Source: Larix kaempferi (taxonomy: Eukaryota; Streptophyta; Pinopsida; Pinales; Pinaceae). From it: a stretch of DNA of 64,000 bases. Of this stretch, positions 12,270-23,176 are shown one piece after another. The notes under the pieces are model-generated. The model saw only the letters and a list, made by a program, of their open reading frames with translations. It made no database searches and was not told the DNA's origin. The position numbers and the translations under genes were made by a program. The stretch's first letter is position 1, and the number at the start of each line of letters is the position of its first letter. The stretch covers positions 1-64,000 of the forward strand of contig BSBM01002064.1 in NCBI GenBank assembly GCA_027924585.1, written 5' to 3'.

Positions 12270-12700
12270 TCACAAATAAGGGAAATTATATCATTGATGT
12301 AGAACCTAGTGTTACCATCGCTACCATGAAGGTCCAACCTCAGAATATAGAGCATTTAGAGGAAGGAGAGCACATTTTCCACTCATAGATGTGGGTCAAG
12401 GGAATTGAACTACATTTCATTGTTGACAGTGGAACCAAAAGAACCTAATTTTGACATAGGTTTTCAAGCAGTTGAAGTTGCCAATGACAGCAAACCCGCA
12501 ACCCTTCAACATTGTATGGCTCATCTAGGGACGAGACATCTGTGTTAGTCGACAATGTTGCCTACCCTATGAAATCAAGCCCTTCATAGATGAGGTAATG
12601 TGTGATGTTTCCCACTTGAAGTTTGTGATGTTCTTTTAGGACAACCATATATGTGGAAACATCACTCGTTTCGAGGTGGAAGATGGAGAAACCCTCCTCC
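12270..12700 (+). pseudogene. Gypsy aspartic protease, decayed and cut at its 3' end
   Basis: The protease that would cut the gag-pol polyprotein. FIVDSGTK near 12417-12440 carries the active-site triad, written DSG instead of the commoner DTG or DSG/A variants. Further on, short matches in shifting frames to the typical gypsy protease tail are visible: a VSRQCCLPYEIKP-like reading near 12550-12590 and GQPYMWKHH near 12640. The sequence stops resembling the element at about 12700-12780, just before RT should begin. The stretch that ought to follow is found instead at 7415, the left end of the same element. Confidence 0.7.
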
Positions 12701-12783
12701 TCTATTAATCTTGTCCTTTTGCATGGATTTGATAGGTCATCATGGAAAATAGATTTCAACAAGGTGGACCTGACATGCTTTGC

Positions 12784-12909
12784 TCAAAATTATCCTCCTC
12801 ATTAATGATTCTAATACCTACCATCTATTAATCTTTGTTCAAGATTATCCTCTGCATTAATGCTTTTAATGCTTTTGATACCTTCCATCTACCAATCTCT
12901 ACTCGAGAG
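12784..12909. repeat. Degenerate tandem repeat of about 60 bp
   Basis: Two imperfect copies share AAATTATCCTC or AGATTATCCTC, CATTAATG, CTAATACCTACCATCTA or TGATACCTTCCATCTA, and AATCT. They lie immediately beyond the right end of the gypsy element. Confidence 0.6.
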
Positions 12910-15900
12910 TCTATAATCCCACACAATTTATTCTCCTGATTTTCGAAGCATTGGTAAATATGGGTATTTTAATAGTAATATCCACTATAACTGGATTTGG
13001 TGTCTCATATTTTGGTAATGGTATAATTCTAGGGTATGCATAATAAAGGTATAATTAGGTTCATTGGATGACTCACTAATCCATTAGTGGTGGTGGTTTC
13101 TTGTACTTTCGAAATATCACACTTTTCATATCTAAATACACGCGTGGAAATTCTAGGATAACGACTTCTAATTTCATTAATGCCTTTAAATCAGGTCAGG
13201 ACACTGATTTATTTCCTTTGCATCAATGCATTTGTATAAATGGAAAATTGGGAAGCTCCTAGAAACCCAAAATAGTTTTGGCAGGAAAAAATTCATATTC
13301 CAAGATTGTTTCTTATTATTGTTATTGTAGCTCTAATTTTGATACTAAGAATCACGAAATACTATGAACGAATATGTTTGAACTGATATGTTTGTGTGTT
13401 AAACTGGCATAGATCCATGTCAACCCTGGATCTATCAAGATTATAGAGAGTGATTGGTTAATCCTTATTAATCTTATGCATCCGCCCATAATGCACTGGT
13501 GCTGTAGAATATATTCCATGATAAGATGGGCAAATGTCATCATCTATTCCTGTTTCAATTCGCACAATCAATGCGTCATGACCTTCCTTAGCTTTAATAA
13601 AAACATATTCGCGGTGTCCAAGAAAAAGTCTACAAAAAAAATATTACTAATTGCTTATGCACTATTAAATTCTAAAATAGGGAGTATATTCACAAAACCT
13701 AATGAACAAATGCATCTTCAATAACAGAAAAAGACTAGGAAATTCTCGAGAGCTATGAAATTAACTGGCATGCTAGAAGGTTCATTTGGTAGGGGATCTA
13801 GTTTGAAATTGGAGGTGTTGATAGAGTTCAATATAAAAATATCAAACCAAAATAACAAACCTCTGAAAATTATGGCATTTTTTTAAAAATCCATGCTTCC
13901 TCTCCTATAGTAACCACGAGATGATTACAAAAACAATTCATGGCAAGAACTAATACACTAAAATATTTTAAAACCTACATTTTAGGGTTCACGCATAATT
14001 GGATCTAAACTGATTATAATTTTGTTGAAATGTCACTCTGAACACAACCAATGTGTCATATATTAAATCTATCCGGGCACACATTTCATCCTCCAAATAT
14101 ACTAAACTGAAGCAAACTATCTCTACGGTGTATTCTAGGGAAGCTATTGAAGCGCTCAAATTTTCTTATCTAGGAATTTTGCGATGATATGGACATCCTC
14201 TAAGTGAATTGATCTAGTTTATGTGGCTTTAAGCGATCTCTATGGCCTATGTAAGTGAACTACGTAGTTAGAGAATGCCTGGAATTTTGTATCCCCATTT
14301 GTGGGTTTTCTTTTTGGTTCTTCAGTTTTAAAGGACAGGAACAGAGTCAAGTCCATCTATAAAATTTAAGTCTTGAAATTCATTGCTTGATTCCGGTAAT
14401 CAACACTAAAGAATCACAACATTTCATGTGATCATCTACTTGTCCAACAACAAAGGGGTTCTTGTAGTTTTCTTCTTTGTGAATAGGGCACACCCTAATG
14501 GGAAGGCCTGCCAAATGGGTCTTTACTTTTCACTACTGAACAATTGGTGCAAATGTCCCAATCTACAGTGTGCATGTATGTCTCTATAAAACAAGGAATT
14601 AAGTTTATCCTCTGACATTGGCCAGCTCAATCTAAAGAACAATTTTATTTATAAGCCTCAGTTTTGGTTTATAAGCCTTAGTAGAAAATAATGCCTGTAA
14701 ACTCTTTAATATAATGGGTTTGTTTCACACCAACATTGATGGTTACCAATGAGGTTATCATGAAACTGCAAATAGCAGTTTCATTATAAGGAGAGAAAAC
14801 CATTCATGTTAAAGTAGTGACCAAATGATTACTTGGATCTTATGTTTCCATTTTAAAAGATCAGCAATTCCTCTAATCTCTTTTGGCAGATGCTCTTGCA
14901 ATACCTGTAAGCAATTAGCAGCGGAGTTTGCTAATATTTTTATGTTTTGGATTATGTAATTTCAACATACTATATTTGCAATTTCAACCATTTTCGCTGG
15001 ATTCCAGTTTAAAAAATCACTAGAAAAATGAACCAAAAACATAAAAGGTTTAGCTTACACAGTTAGCAGCCAAAGCCAATCTAAATGAAAAGGAACCCAC
15101 GTTAGGATCCTTACCATCTTCGTAAATTTATGGGAGTTAGCTTTAAATGACATTTAAAGCTACAATCGCCATCAATTAATGGGATTCTTTTGATAATACT
15201 CCAATCAATACCTACTTTGGGAGATTCTATTACTGTCTCTAATGTGCCCTTTTCATGTAGACCAAACCTAGAATATTAGTCTCTTAATATTTTGATTGAC
15301 AAACTATCTTCTAGAGGTTTCCAGAAAGTGAGAAGACTCCAGATTATATGCTTGATGCGAATTAAGTTGTTCAAAATCAACAAAAAATTGCAATCTGATG
15401 CACAGCCCAATCCATACTAGCATTACTATCTATGGTAGGATGTCTTTGTAGTTGGACCAGGAAAATAGACTTGTTCAACTTTTCAACATCAACCCATATT
15501 TATACTTCTCCTAAGTGCCCATATGACATGGACTCGAATATATTGTACTAAGGAATCTCTTTTTCTACTTATACAATAGTCAAAAGGAAGTTAGTCAAGG
15601 TGCCACTCGACTGTTTCCTGAAACTTCTGGTATACCTGATTTTATGTCTTAACTGGAACCCTGGCCCTCTTCCTTTGATACATAATGCTTAATTACTTTT
15701 CCTTTTTTATATGTTTATTTTTAGTTGTACCAAAGAAATCTAGAAGCAATTGGGAGATCTATCAAATCTTTGTTTGTATGTTTGTATAGTTGTAGTCCAA
15801 ACTTCTAAGGAAAATTCAAAATTTTATATAAATGTATCCTCTGCTTACAGATCAAGACAGCTATGGGGCCTCCAAATTAATTTTACTTGAAAAACAAAAC

Positions 15901-16037
15901 ACCTTTCTGGAAAAAATAATTGAACAATTAAGCTTCAGTTTACAACTTCTGAAGGCATATCACAGTTGGTTTGGGTTTTTTTGTTTGTCATATTGAGGTC
16001 AGAAAATATATCATATTTTCCATGATTTGTTGTGCAG
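12910..16037. other. Non-coding sequence, possibly intron of the sugar-transferase gene
   Basis: No upstream exon of the sugar-transferase gene could be identified by eye. Short open frames (13476-13724 and others) look like chance. The last part ends in a normal-looking splice acceptor (TTGTTGTGCAG, ending at 16037), so part of this is presumably intron. Confidence 0.5.
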
Positions 16038-16540
16038 GGCGCTATTATAACGTGCTGTGAAATCCATTGATAAGGTTGGTAGAAGATGCAAATCACATCC
16101 AGATGACACGTGAAAAATACAATGGAAACCCTTTGGATTTGCAGAACGAAGCCATCACAGGGTTCTTGTATGCCTGTTCCAATGAACGAACCATCAACTT
16201 TTATAGATATTGGTATTTGTCAAGATGCTTTTTCCCGGGACAGAAAGAGAAGGACGTCTTAAATATTCTCAAGTTCACGAGGCATTTTGTTGGAAGGGGT
16301 ATGAAATTTATATTCTTGGAAACCAAGTACTTTGGGGGATGCTACGAGAGAAGCCCAGACTTGGGTGATGTTTACACCATGCACGCAAACTGTTGCAAAG
16401 GCCTGAATGCAAATCTCATTGATATGAGAAATGCACTTCGTGATTGGGTGGAATACAGAAACCCCACCATCAATTCATCATATCCTAGTCTGAGAGAATG
16501 GAGACCCGTCGATGCATGTCGCAATTCTTGGTGGGTTTAA
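16038..16540 (+). pseudogene. Last exon of plant nucleotide-diphospho-sugar transferase (At4g15970-like)
   Basis: The protein matches the C-terminal part of the plant Nucleotid_trans family (PF03407, similar to the Arabidopsis At4g15970 and At1g28695 group), putative Golgi glycosyltransferases. Family landmarks in order: KYNGNPLDLQNEAITGF, the NERTINFYRYWYLSR segment, a KDVLN motif, FLETKYFGG, TMHANCC, LRDW, and a C-terminal WRPVDACRNSWW before the stop at 16538. The exon opens after a good acceptor at 16037. The family WLRNP region reads VL*NP here, because codon 16058-16060 is TGA, most simply an Arg CGA to TGA change. Past that stop the frame is open and well conserved for about 155 residues, so loss of function looks recent, unless the true splice site lies downstream. 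Upstream exons were not found. Confidence 0.85.
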
Positions 16541-16886
16541 GGTTTATTCTATTTTTTTTATCAACATTGTGTATAGAGAGGCATGGTATTTTGAAAGAAT
16601 AGGATAGATATACATAATGGATTTATGTATATATATCCTATAGATATACATTGTCCATTTGGTTTTTTATTCCTCCACTATTACCATTATTATCATTTGT
16701 GGAAACTATTATTCAAGTTTGTTTTGGGAATCAATATTTACTTCGTACTGGTTGACGACTGAGATATAGATAATTGGATGTGATCTTATCCACATTCCTA
16801 TCGTATCAATATTAAATGATGTGATGTTGGACGAATATGATCTTATAAAGATGGATTGGATCTATTCTTCTTGAAAATGAAGTTGC

Positions 16887-16960
16887 AGGATGTTATCTCA
16901 ATGGTAGAGCCTCTACATTATATAATGCAGAAGATTGGTGGTTTGATTCCACCATTCCCT
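16887..16960 (+). tRNA. tRNA-like sequence (probable tRNA pseudogene)
   Basis: A 74 nt cloverleaf-like segment. The D arm is CTC-AATGGTA-GAG (16897-16909). The T arm has a perfect 5 bp stem, GGTGG / CCACC (16937-16941 / 16949-16953), around the loop TTTGATT. The anticodon stem has one mismatch (CTACA / TGCAG). The acceptor stem is weak, although the 3' strand ATTCCCT would pair with AGGGAT if one G were missing from the 5' strand. The B box GGTTTGATTCC differs by one base from GGTTCGANTCC. The anticodon cannot be assigned. Confidence 0.4.
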
Positions 16961-16982
16961 ATCATAAATATTTGCATTCTAT

Positions 16983-17298
16983 CACTATTACAAAAAGAGT
17001 GTATTATGACAATATTTGAGACAATATTTTTGTAAATAGTCTCAACTTAAGACAAAAACAAAAATTGTGTATTGTCTTAAATATTATCTTTAAGCGAGTG
17101 TCTTAAACTATTGTCTTAAATTATTGTCTTAAACATTTGTCTTAAATTTAAGACAATAGTTTAAGACAATAATTTAAGACAATAGTTTAAGACACTTTCT
17201 TAAAGACAATATTTAAGACAATACACATTTTTTTTTTTGTCATGAGTTGAGACACTTTACACAAATATTGTCTTAATAACCCCATCTATGTAGTAGTG
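16983..17298. mobile_element. 316 bp foldback element with CACTA-type ends
   Basis: The left end reads CACTATTACAAAAAGAG and the reverse complement of the right end reads CACTACTACATAGATGG, matching at 9 of the first 10 bases of a CACTA-type terminus. Between them is a nearly continuous inverted repeat with arms of about 85 bp (17062-17147 and 17148-17236), built from TTGTCTTAAA words and their complement. No coding capacity. I could not confirm a 3 bp target duplication. It is a small non-autonomous element that could fold into a long hairpin. Confidence 0.75.
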
Positions 17299-17607
17299 TG
17301 GTTTTGGGAGATATTCAGGGTGCCAATGTTGTGTAGAAAGCAGTATTGATTCATATGATGTAAGAGGGAGTTCCAAAAGTTTGGTTTTGAGTATTTTCAT
17401 AGGTAGCTCGATTTTTTTTTCTAACGATGGGGTTGTAGGAAGTGTTATGACCATTACTATTAAACGTATTGATGGGGTGGAATCCCACATGAAGCGATGA
17501 ATTATTTTCTTAAGATGTAGATTTGGGGAGAGTTGGTGGGAAGGTTATGTTCATTGTATGCATAACATTAGATTACTTGATTTTTCTTCATTGTTAATTA
17601 TCTTATT

Positions 17608-17990
17608 GTGATATCAACGATCATGCTCAACCTTGTAATATCAACGATCATGTTCGACCCTAGGATAGCTTTATCTCTTGAGCTCATCCACTGGTTTCAT
17701 CTTCCCGATTTCTTAGAAGTGAACCTACAAGTATTGGTTGAGGGCAATGTTTTATTTTCAAATTTTATTCTTGTTTCGAAGGGACCTCACTCTCCTCCTT
17801 CCTCTCTTCTAGTGTAGTGTCAATAATCATGCTCAAACCTGGGACAACTTATCTCTTGAGCGCATCCACTCGTTACAGCTTCTTGATTTCTCAAAAGTGA
17901 ACCTACAGGTATTGGTTGAGGGTGGTGTTTTATGTTCAAATTTGCTTCATGTTTCAAAGGGACCTTTCTCTCCTCCAAGAGCGAGGTCTC
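17608..17990 (+). repeat. Internal doublet of about 200 bp in copy A, decayed coding remnant
   Basis: Two adjacent copies share ATCAATCATGCTC or ATCAACGATCATGCTC, GAGCTCATCCACT, GTGAACCTACA, TATTGGTTGAGGG and AAGGGACCT. Read on the plus strand it gives peptides such as ELIHWFHLPDF, EVNLQVLVEG and LVSKGP, so it was probably coding once. I do not recognise the family. The reading continues with many stops to about 18480. The same doublet lies at 20521-20905. Confidence 0.65.
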
Positions 17991-19113
17991 CTTCTGGTTT
18001 CCAACTTCCTTTGAGTTTCGTCTTTGCTGGGATAGCGAAAGGGTTTTGTTCCATTTTCTAAATATTCCAGGGTAGTGTTCCTTGCTTCAGTTGGAATGTG
18101 AAGGGAATGGGGTCCCTGAGGGAGAGTAATGCCATCCTCGAAATCAAAATTCCATGTCGTTTGGTCGAACTCAGGGACGTTAAGGCTATGCTTAGGGTTT
18201 CGTAGTCTCATTGGGATGGAATGGTGGATTCCATGCATCAAACTTCATATAATATTTCTCTTTTGAATACCAAAATGGACAAAGTGGAGAGAAATGCTAG
18301 AGTACATGGTGGTTAGATAGATAAGTTGTTGGAAGATGCGAACAAATTGCTCAATTTGGCTCACGAAATCCACCATCAAGATCACTGCATTGTAGCTCAA
18401 AGGGATTCATAGGATGGTTCATTTGGTCATCCCACAAAAGAACTCATTGACTTGGATTCCTCTAGGAATTATGGTTGATTCTTGCCTTTTATGGATCTAG
18501 ATTGGTTCTACACATTTTGTTTATGTTATATATTACTTATGTGTCATCTTACTAGGACAATATATTCACCTTTATAGTGATAGAACTTTTACTACAACTA
18601 GAAAAATGTTGAATGTAATTTTTAGGGAAAAATAACTAAAATAAGTAAAATGCTTGTTGTCCAAAATTCTTCATTGAGGTGACTAGTTTTTGTAATTTTT
18701 TGTTGTTTTTTCTTAGCTTTTTTAATATAAACTCTTTACACATTCTCGTTAAAAAAAATAAAATAAAAATTATTTTAGTTATTTTTCCATAACTTTCTAC
18801 CCTAGTATTCATTTTTTTTGTTCTGTACCTATTCAAAAATTTCTTAAAGAGATATATGTGATTATGATATGATCCTTTTATGTTTCTACATACTAACATA
18901 GTCAAGTGTTTTTTTTCAAACTAGTATAAAATGAATGTCCAGGTCATGATCGATACGACCTCAAACCACTGCATAGTCCCTTTAAAAGGGATATCTAGCC
19001 TCCAATGGTAATATGGGTGATATTAAGAATATTTTCACAAGGGATGCATTTTAGGGACTTGACTAATATTGCAAGGAGAGGAAAACATGGGAATTAAGAT
19101 TTAAATGAATATT

Positions 19114-19503
19114 CTAAGGTACATTGGCCATGGATAAGGTTTCAAACCATGCCACAAGCCATCTAATGGTGTTCATTGGTGTCCAATACTGCTTTCGGTT
19201 TGAACCAGATGGAACTGACTCATTAATTTCTAGTAACTTGGTTTTCACTATACAATTGGATTCCACCACCTTTTTTAGGCATGAAACATGAAAGGCATGG
19301 TGAATATTGAAGTGATAAGGAAGAGATAGCTTGTAGGCCACTTGTCCAATGCATTGGATTTTGTGTGAAGGTTTAGATTTTTCCAAGCAGAACTTGCACC
19401 GTGTAATATCATTAATTGGCATTGAGTCTCTTTCTATGCCTCCAATCCTTATTCCTGGAAATTCATTGGAGAATCTAAATTCACCAAAATTGTCAGGTTC
19501 CAT
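19114..19503 (-). pseudogene. Gypsy integrase C-terminal tail, copy A
   Basis: The minus-strand reading gives the tail of a Ty3/gypsy integrase, which helps position the enzyme on target DNA. Diagnostic words are [14 protein letters not shown] and the [14 protein letters not shown] segment, matching the family pattern GPVAYRL-LP then [11 protein letters not shown]. It is followed by [11 protein letters not shown] and a degenerate end. The integrase core, RT, gag and protease are absent from the 760 bases between this fragment and the primer site at 20247-20259, so the parent element has lost most of its inside. No catalytic residues remain and the fragment cannot act. Confidence 0.8.
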
Positions 19504-20246
19504 TAGAGATTACATCATTGATTCCACATAGCTCTAATTGGATCCTATAGAACATTTGACCATGCCACCTAGGGTCATGAACCCTTCTAATGCGACAACC
19601 TATCCACCAATTCCACGTAGTTCGTCCACGTCATACTTTTCCGCATGGAAAATGTGGGTCCCAATCAATTTTTTTGGAAATTTATATAAACACTTAAATT
19701 TTGAAATTTCTTAATATATGTATATATATAGTTTAATAGAGGTTACAATTGGAATTCTCCCATCGACAAATGTCTACCCCAACCTTACACCTCACTAGTA
19801 GGAAGTTATGGCTAGAAATCCTTCATCTATTAATTTTTCGTCAATTGACCAAGATCGTAAATCCATGGTATTGGTTCAAACCTTGCCCAATTTTTCTTAG
19901 AGCACTTATACCACTGCAAGTTTTACAACCTCCTCTTCTATACTGAATTATGTTGATAATATTGACTATTTTAACTTGCAAATATATTGAAGAATACCAC
20001 CATACAATTTATTAACTAAAACTAAATATCATTTTATTTACATGTTGAAACCTCACATGCATTCTGTCAAATAGTTAGCATGAAAACCGCCAATTTTTCT
20101 CCACACGCATTTCTTCAAACAATTTGTGTGCATCCTCTAAATATAAAGATTCCACTTACATATTTTATCAAACACTTCCTAGGAAACCTCTTATTCTATA
20201 GGTAGAATCAAATTTCATCTCATGCAGTCCCAATGTCACAACCTTT

Positions 20247-20259
20247 GGCTCTAATACCA
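20247..20259 (-). other. Primer binding site, copy A
   Basis: On the minus strand it reads TGGTATTAGAGCC, one base from the initiator-Met tRNA complement, next to an LTR-like end (CATATATGTTATAGAG). It implies a minus-strand gypsy element whose 5' LTR lay to the right. Confidence 0.7.
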
Positions 20260-20520
20260 CTCTATAACATATATGGTTGCCTAAGTCGACCATTGAGACC
20301 GCAAGGTACTCAAAATACATATATAAATTCTCCACTTATATCCAAAAAAATCATCATTTTATTATTAATTTATAGTGGAAAATAAATTTATGGTTTCCCA
20401 AATTGATATTCATACATTAACAATTTACAAGAAATTCAAGCAAATATTGTACACATAGCATGCCAAGAAATATTCATACTTTAGATTACTTTATTTTTCT
20501 TCATTTTTAATTATCCTAGT

Positions 20521-20905
20521 GTGATATCAACGATCATGCTCAACCTTGTGATATCAACGATCATGTTTGACCCTGGAATGGCTTTAGCTCTTCAGCTCAT
20601 CCACTGGTTGCAGCTTCCTGATTTCTTAGAAGTGAACCTACAGGTATTGGTTGAGGGCGATGTTTTATGTTCAAATTTGATTCTTGTTTCGAAGGGACCT
20701 TCATCTCCTCTTTCGTATATTCTATTATGATGTCAATAATCATGCTTGACCCTGGGACAAATTTAGCTCGTGAGCTCATCCACTAGTTGCATCTTCTTGA
20801 TTTCTCGGAAGTGAACTTACAGGTATTGGTTGAGGGTGGTATTTTATGTTCAAATTTGCTTCTTGTTTCAAAGGGACCTTGCTCTCCTCCAAGAGTGAGG
20901 TCTCC
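20521..20905 (+). repeat. Internal doublet of about 200 bp in copy B
   Basis: Counterpart of 17608-17990, with the same two units and the same readable peptides (ELIHW-type becomes QLIHWLQLPDF; EVNLQVLVEG is kept). Preservation of the same words in four units suggests the duplication within each copy predates the 2.9 kb duplication. Confidence 0.65.
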
Positions 20906-22142
20906 TTCTCGTTTCCAACTTCCTTTGAGTTTCGTCTTTGCTGGGATAGTGAAAGGGATTTACTCCATTTGCTAAAGATTTCAGGGTAGTGTGCCTTGCT
21001 TCAGTTGGATTGTAGAGGGCATGGGCTCCCCGAGGGACAATAATGCCATCCTCGAAATCAAAATTCCATGTGGTTTGGTCGAACTCAGGGATGTTAAGGC
21101 TATGCTTAGGGTTTTGTAGTCTCATTGGGATGGAATGGTAGATTCAATGCATCAAATTTCATAACATATTTCTCTTTTGGATACCAAAATGGACAAAGTG
21201 GAGTGCAATGCCAGAGTACAAGGTGGTTAGATATATAATTTGCTCAAATATCTGGAAAAATTTCTCAATTTGGATAACGAAAGCCAACATTAAGATCACT
21301 CCATTGTAGCTCAAAGGGATTCAGATGAAGGCTCAGTTGGTCATCCCACAAAAGAAGTCATTGACCTGGGTTCCTCTAGGCAAGATGGTTGATGCTTGCC
21401 TTTGATATATCTAGATTGGTTCTACACATATTGTTTATGTTATATATTACTTATGTGTCATATTACTAGGACAATATATTCTCCTTTATAGTCCTAGAAT
21501 TTTTGCTACAACTAGAAAAATGCTGAATGTAATTTTCAAGGAAGGGGAATTTCGGAAAACAAGCATTTTACTATTACTACCATCTTCATCAAGGTGACTA
21601 GTTTTTGTAATTTTTTGTTTTTTTTTCTCATCTGTTTTAATATAAACTCTTTACACCTTCTCATTAAAAAAATAAAAATAAAAATTATTTTAGTCATTTT
21701 TCCATAACATTCTACCCTCACATTCATTTTTTTTGTTCTTTAGTTATTCAAAAAGGTCTTAAGGAGATATATGTGATTATGATATGATCCTTTTATGTTT
21801 CTACATACTAACATAGTCAAGTGTTTCTTTTCAAACTAATATAAAATGAATGTCTAGGTCATGATCGATATGACCTAAAACCACCACATAGTCCCTCTAA
21901 AAGGGATATTTAGCCTCCAATGGTAATATGGGTGATATTAAGAGGCTTTTAACAAGGGATGCATTTTAGGGACTTGACTAATATTGCAAGGAGAGGAAAA
22001 GATGGGAATTAATCTTTAAATGCATATTCTAAGGTGCATTGGCCATGGATAAGGTTTCAAACCATGCCACAATCCATCTAATGGTGTTCACTGGTGTCCA
22101 ATACTACTTTCGGTTTGAGGTAGATGGAACTTCCTCATCAAT

Positions 22143-22442
22143 TTATAATAACTTGGTTTTCACTATACAATTGGATCCCACCACCTTTTTTAGGCATGAA
22201 ACATGAAAGACAGGGTGAATATTGAAGTGATAAGGAAGAGATAGCTTGTAGGCCACTTGTCCAATGCGTTGGATTTTGTGTGAATGTTTAGATTTTACCA
22301 AGTAGAACTTGCATTGTGTAATCTCAATCATTGGCATTGAGTCTCTTTCTATGCCTCCAATCCTCATTCCTGGAAATTCATCGGAGAATCTAAATTCACC
22401 AGAATTGTTAGGTCCCATTAGATATTCCATCATTGATTCCAT
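22143..22442 (-). pseudogene. Gypsy integrase C-terminal tail, copy B
   Basis: Second copy of the integrase tail, reading [14 protein letters not shown] and [17 protein letters not shown] on the minus strand. At HPVFHVS it is closer to the gypsy consensus than copy A, which reads HHAFHVS, so copy B retains the older state there. As in copy A, only the tail survives, about 720 bases from the primer site at 23164-23176. The catalytic core is missing. Both ends of the fragment correspond to those of copy A, so one deletion event predates the duplication. Confidence 0.8.
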
Positions 22443-23163
22443 GTAGCTCTAATTGGCGCCTATAGAACATTTGACCATGCCACCTAGGGTCATGAAACCT
22501 TCTAATGGTACAACCTATCCACCAATTCCATGTAGTTCATCCATGTCATAATTTTCCACGTGGAAAATGTGAGTCCCACATCAAATTTTTTGGAAATTTA
22601 TATAAACACTTAAATTTTGAAATTTATTAATATATGTATATATATAGTTTAATATAGGTTACAATTGGCATTCTCCCATTGACAAATGTATACCCCAACC
22701 TTACACCTGACCAGTAGGAAGTTGCAGCTAGAAATCCTTCATCTGTAGATTTTTCGTCAATTGAAAAAGATCGTAAATCCATGGTATGGGTTCAAATCTC
22801 TCCAAATTTTTCTTAGACCACTTATACCACTACAAGTTTTACAACCTCCTCTTCTATAATGAATTATGTTGATAATATTGACTATTTTAACTTGCAAATA
22901 TATTGACGAATACCACCATACAATTTATTAATTAAATGTAAATTTCATTTTTATTTACATGCCGAAACCTCACATGCATTCTATCAAATAGTTGGCATGC
23001 AAACCAACAATTTTTATCAACACGCATTTGTTCAAACACTTCATGTGCATCCTCTAAATATAAATATTCCACTTACATATTTTCTCAAACACTTCCTAGG
23101 GAACCTCTTAATTTATAGGTATAATCAAATTTCATCCCATGCAGTCCCAGTGTTGCAACCTTT

Positions 23164-23176
23164 GGCTCTGATACCA
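23164..23176 (-). other. Primer binding site, copy B
   Basis: On the minus strand it reads TGGTATCAGAGCC, an exact initiator-Met tRNA primer complement, followed by AAAGGTTGCA. The LTR lies at higher coordinates. Confidence 0.8.

Larger units (their letters stand above)
7415..12780 (+). mobile_element. Ty3/gypsy element in permuted order: RT-RNase H-IN-LTR-gag-PR
   Basis: All parts are on the plus strand. The order is the end of the protease/RT linker, RT, RNase H, integrase, a polypurine tract (10509-10520), one LTR, a primer site (11138-11149), gag, then protease. A normal element reads LTR-gag-PR-RT-RH-IN-LTR. The left edge starts in the linker between PR and RT (around 7415), and the right edge stops in the same linker (around 12700-12780), so the two breaks fall within roughly 30 codons of each other in element coordinates. 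This is what opening a one-LTR circle in the PR/RT linker would give. Two truncated tandem elements sharing an LTR are the alternative. Many stops and frameshifts show it is old. Confidence 0.75.
17567..20481. repeat. Tandem segmental duplication, copy A (about 2.9 kb)
   Basis: Copy A aligns with copy B at an offset of about 2913 bp from TTAGATTACTT at its left end to the ATGCCAA region at its right end. Contents in order: a doubled 200 bp motif, a long non-coding stretch containing paired microsatellite-like T/A runs, a minus-strand gypsy integrase tail (19114-19503), an LTR/leader-like block, and a primer site (20247-20259). The copies look roughly 90 percent identical by eye. The simplest origin is unequal exchange of a truncated gypsy element with flank. 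Confidence 0.88.
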
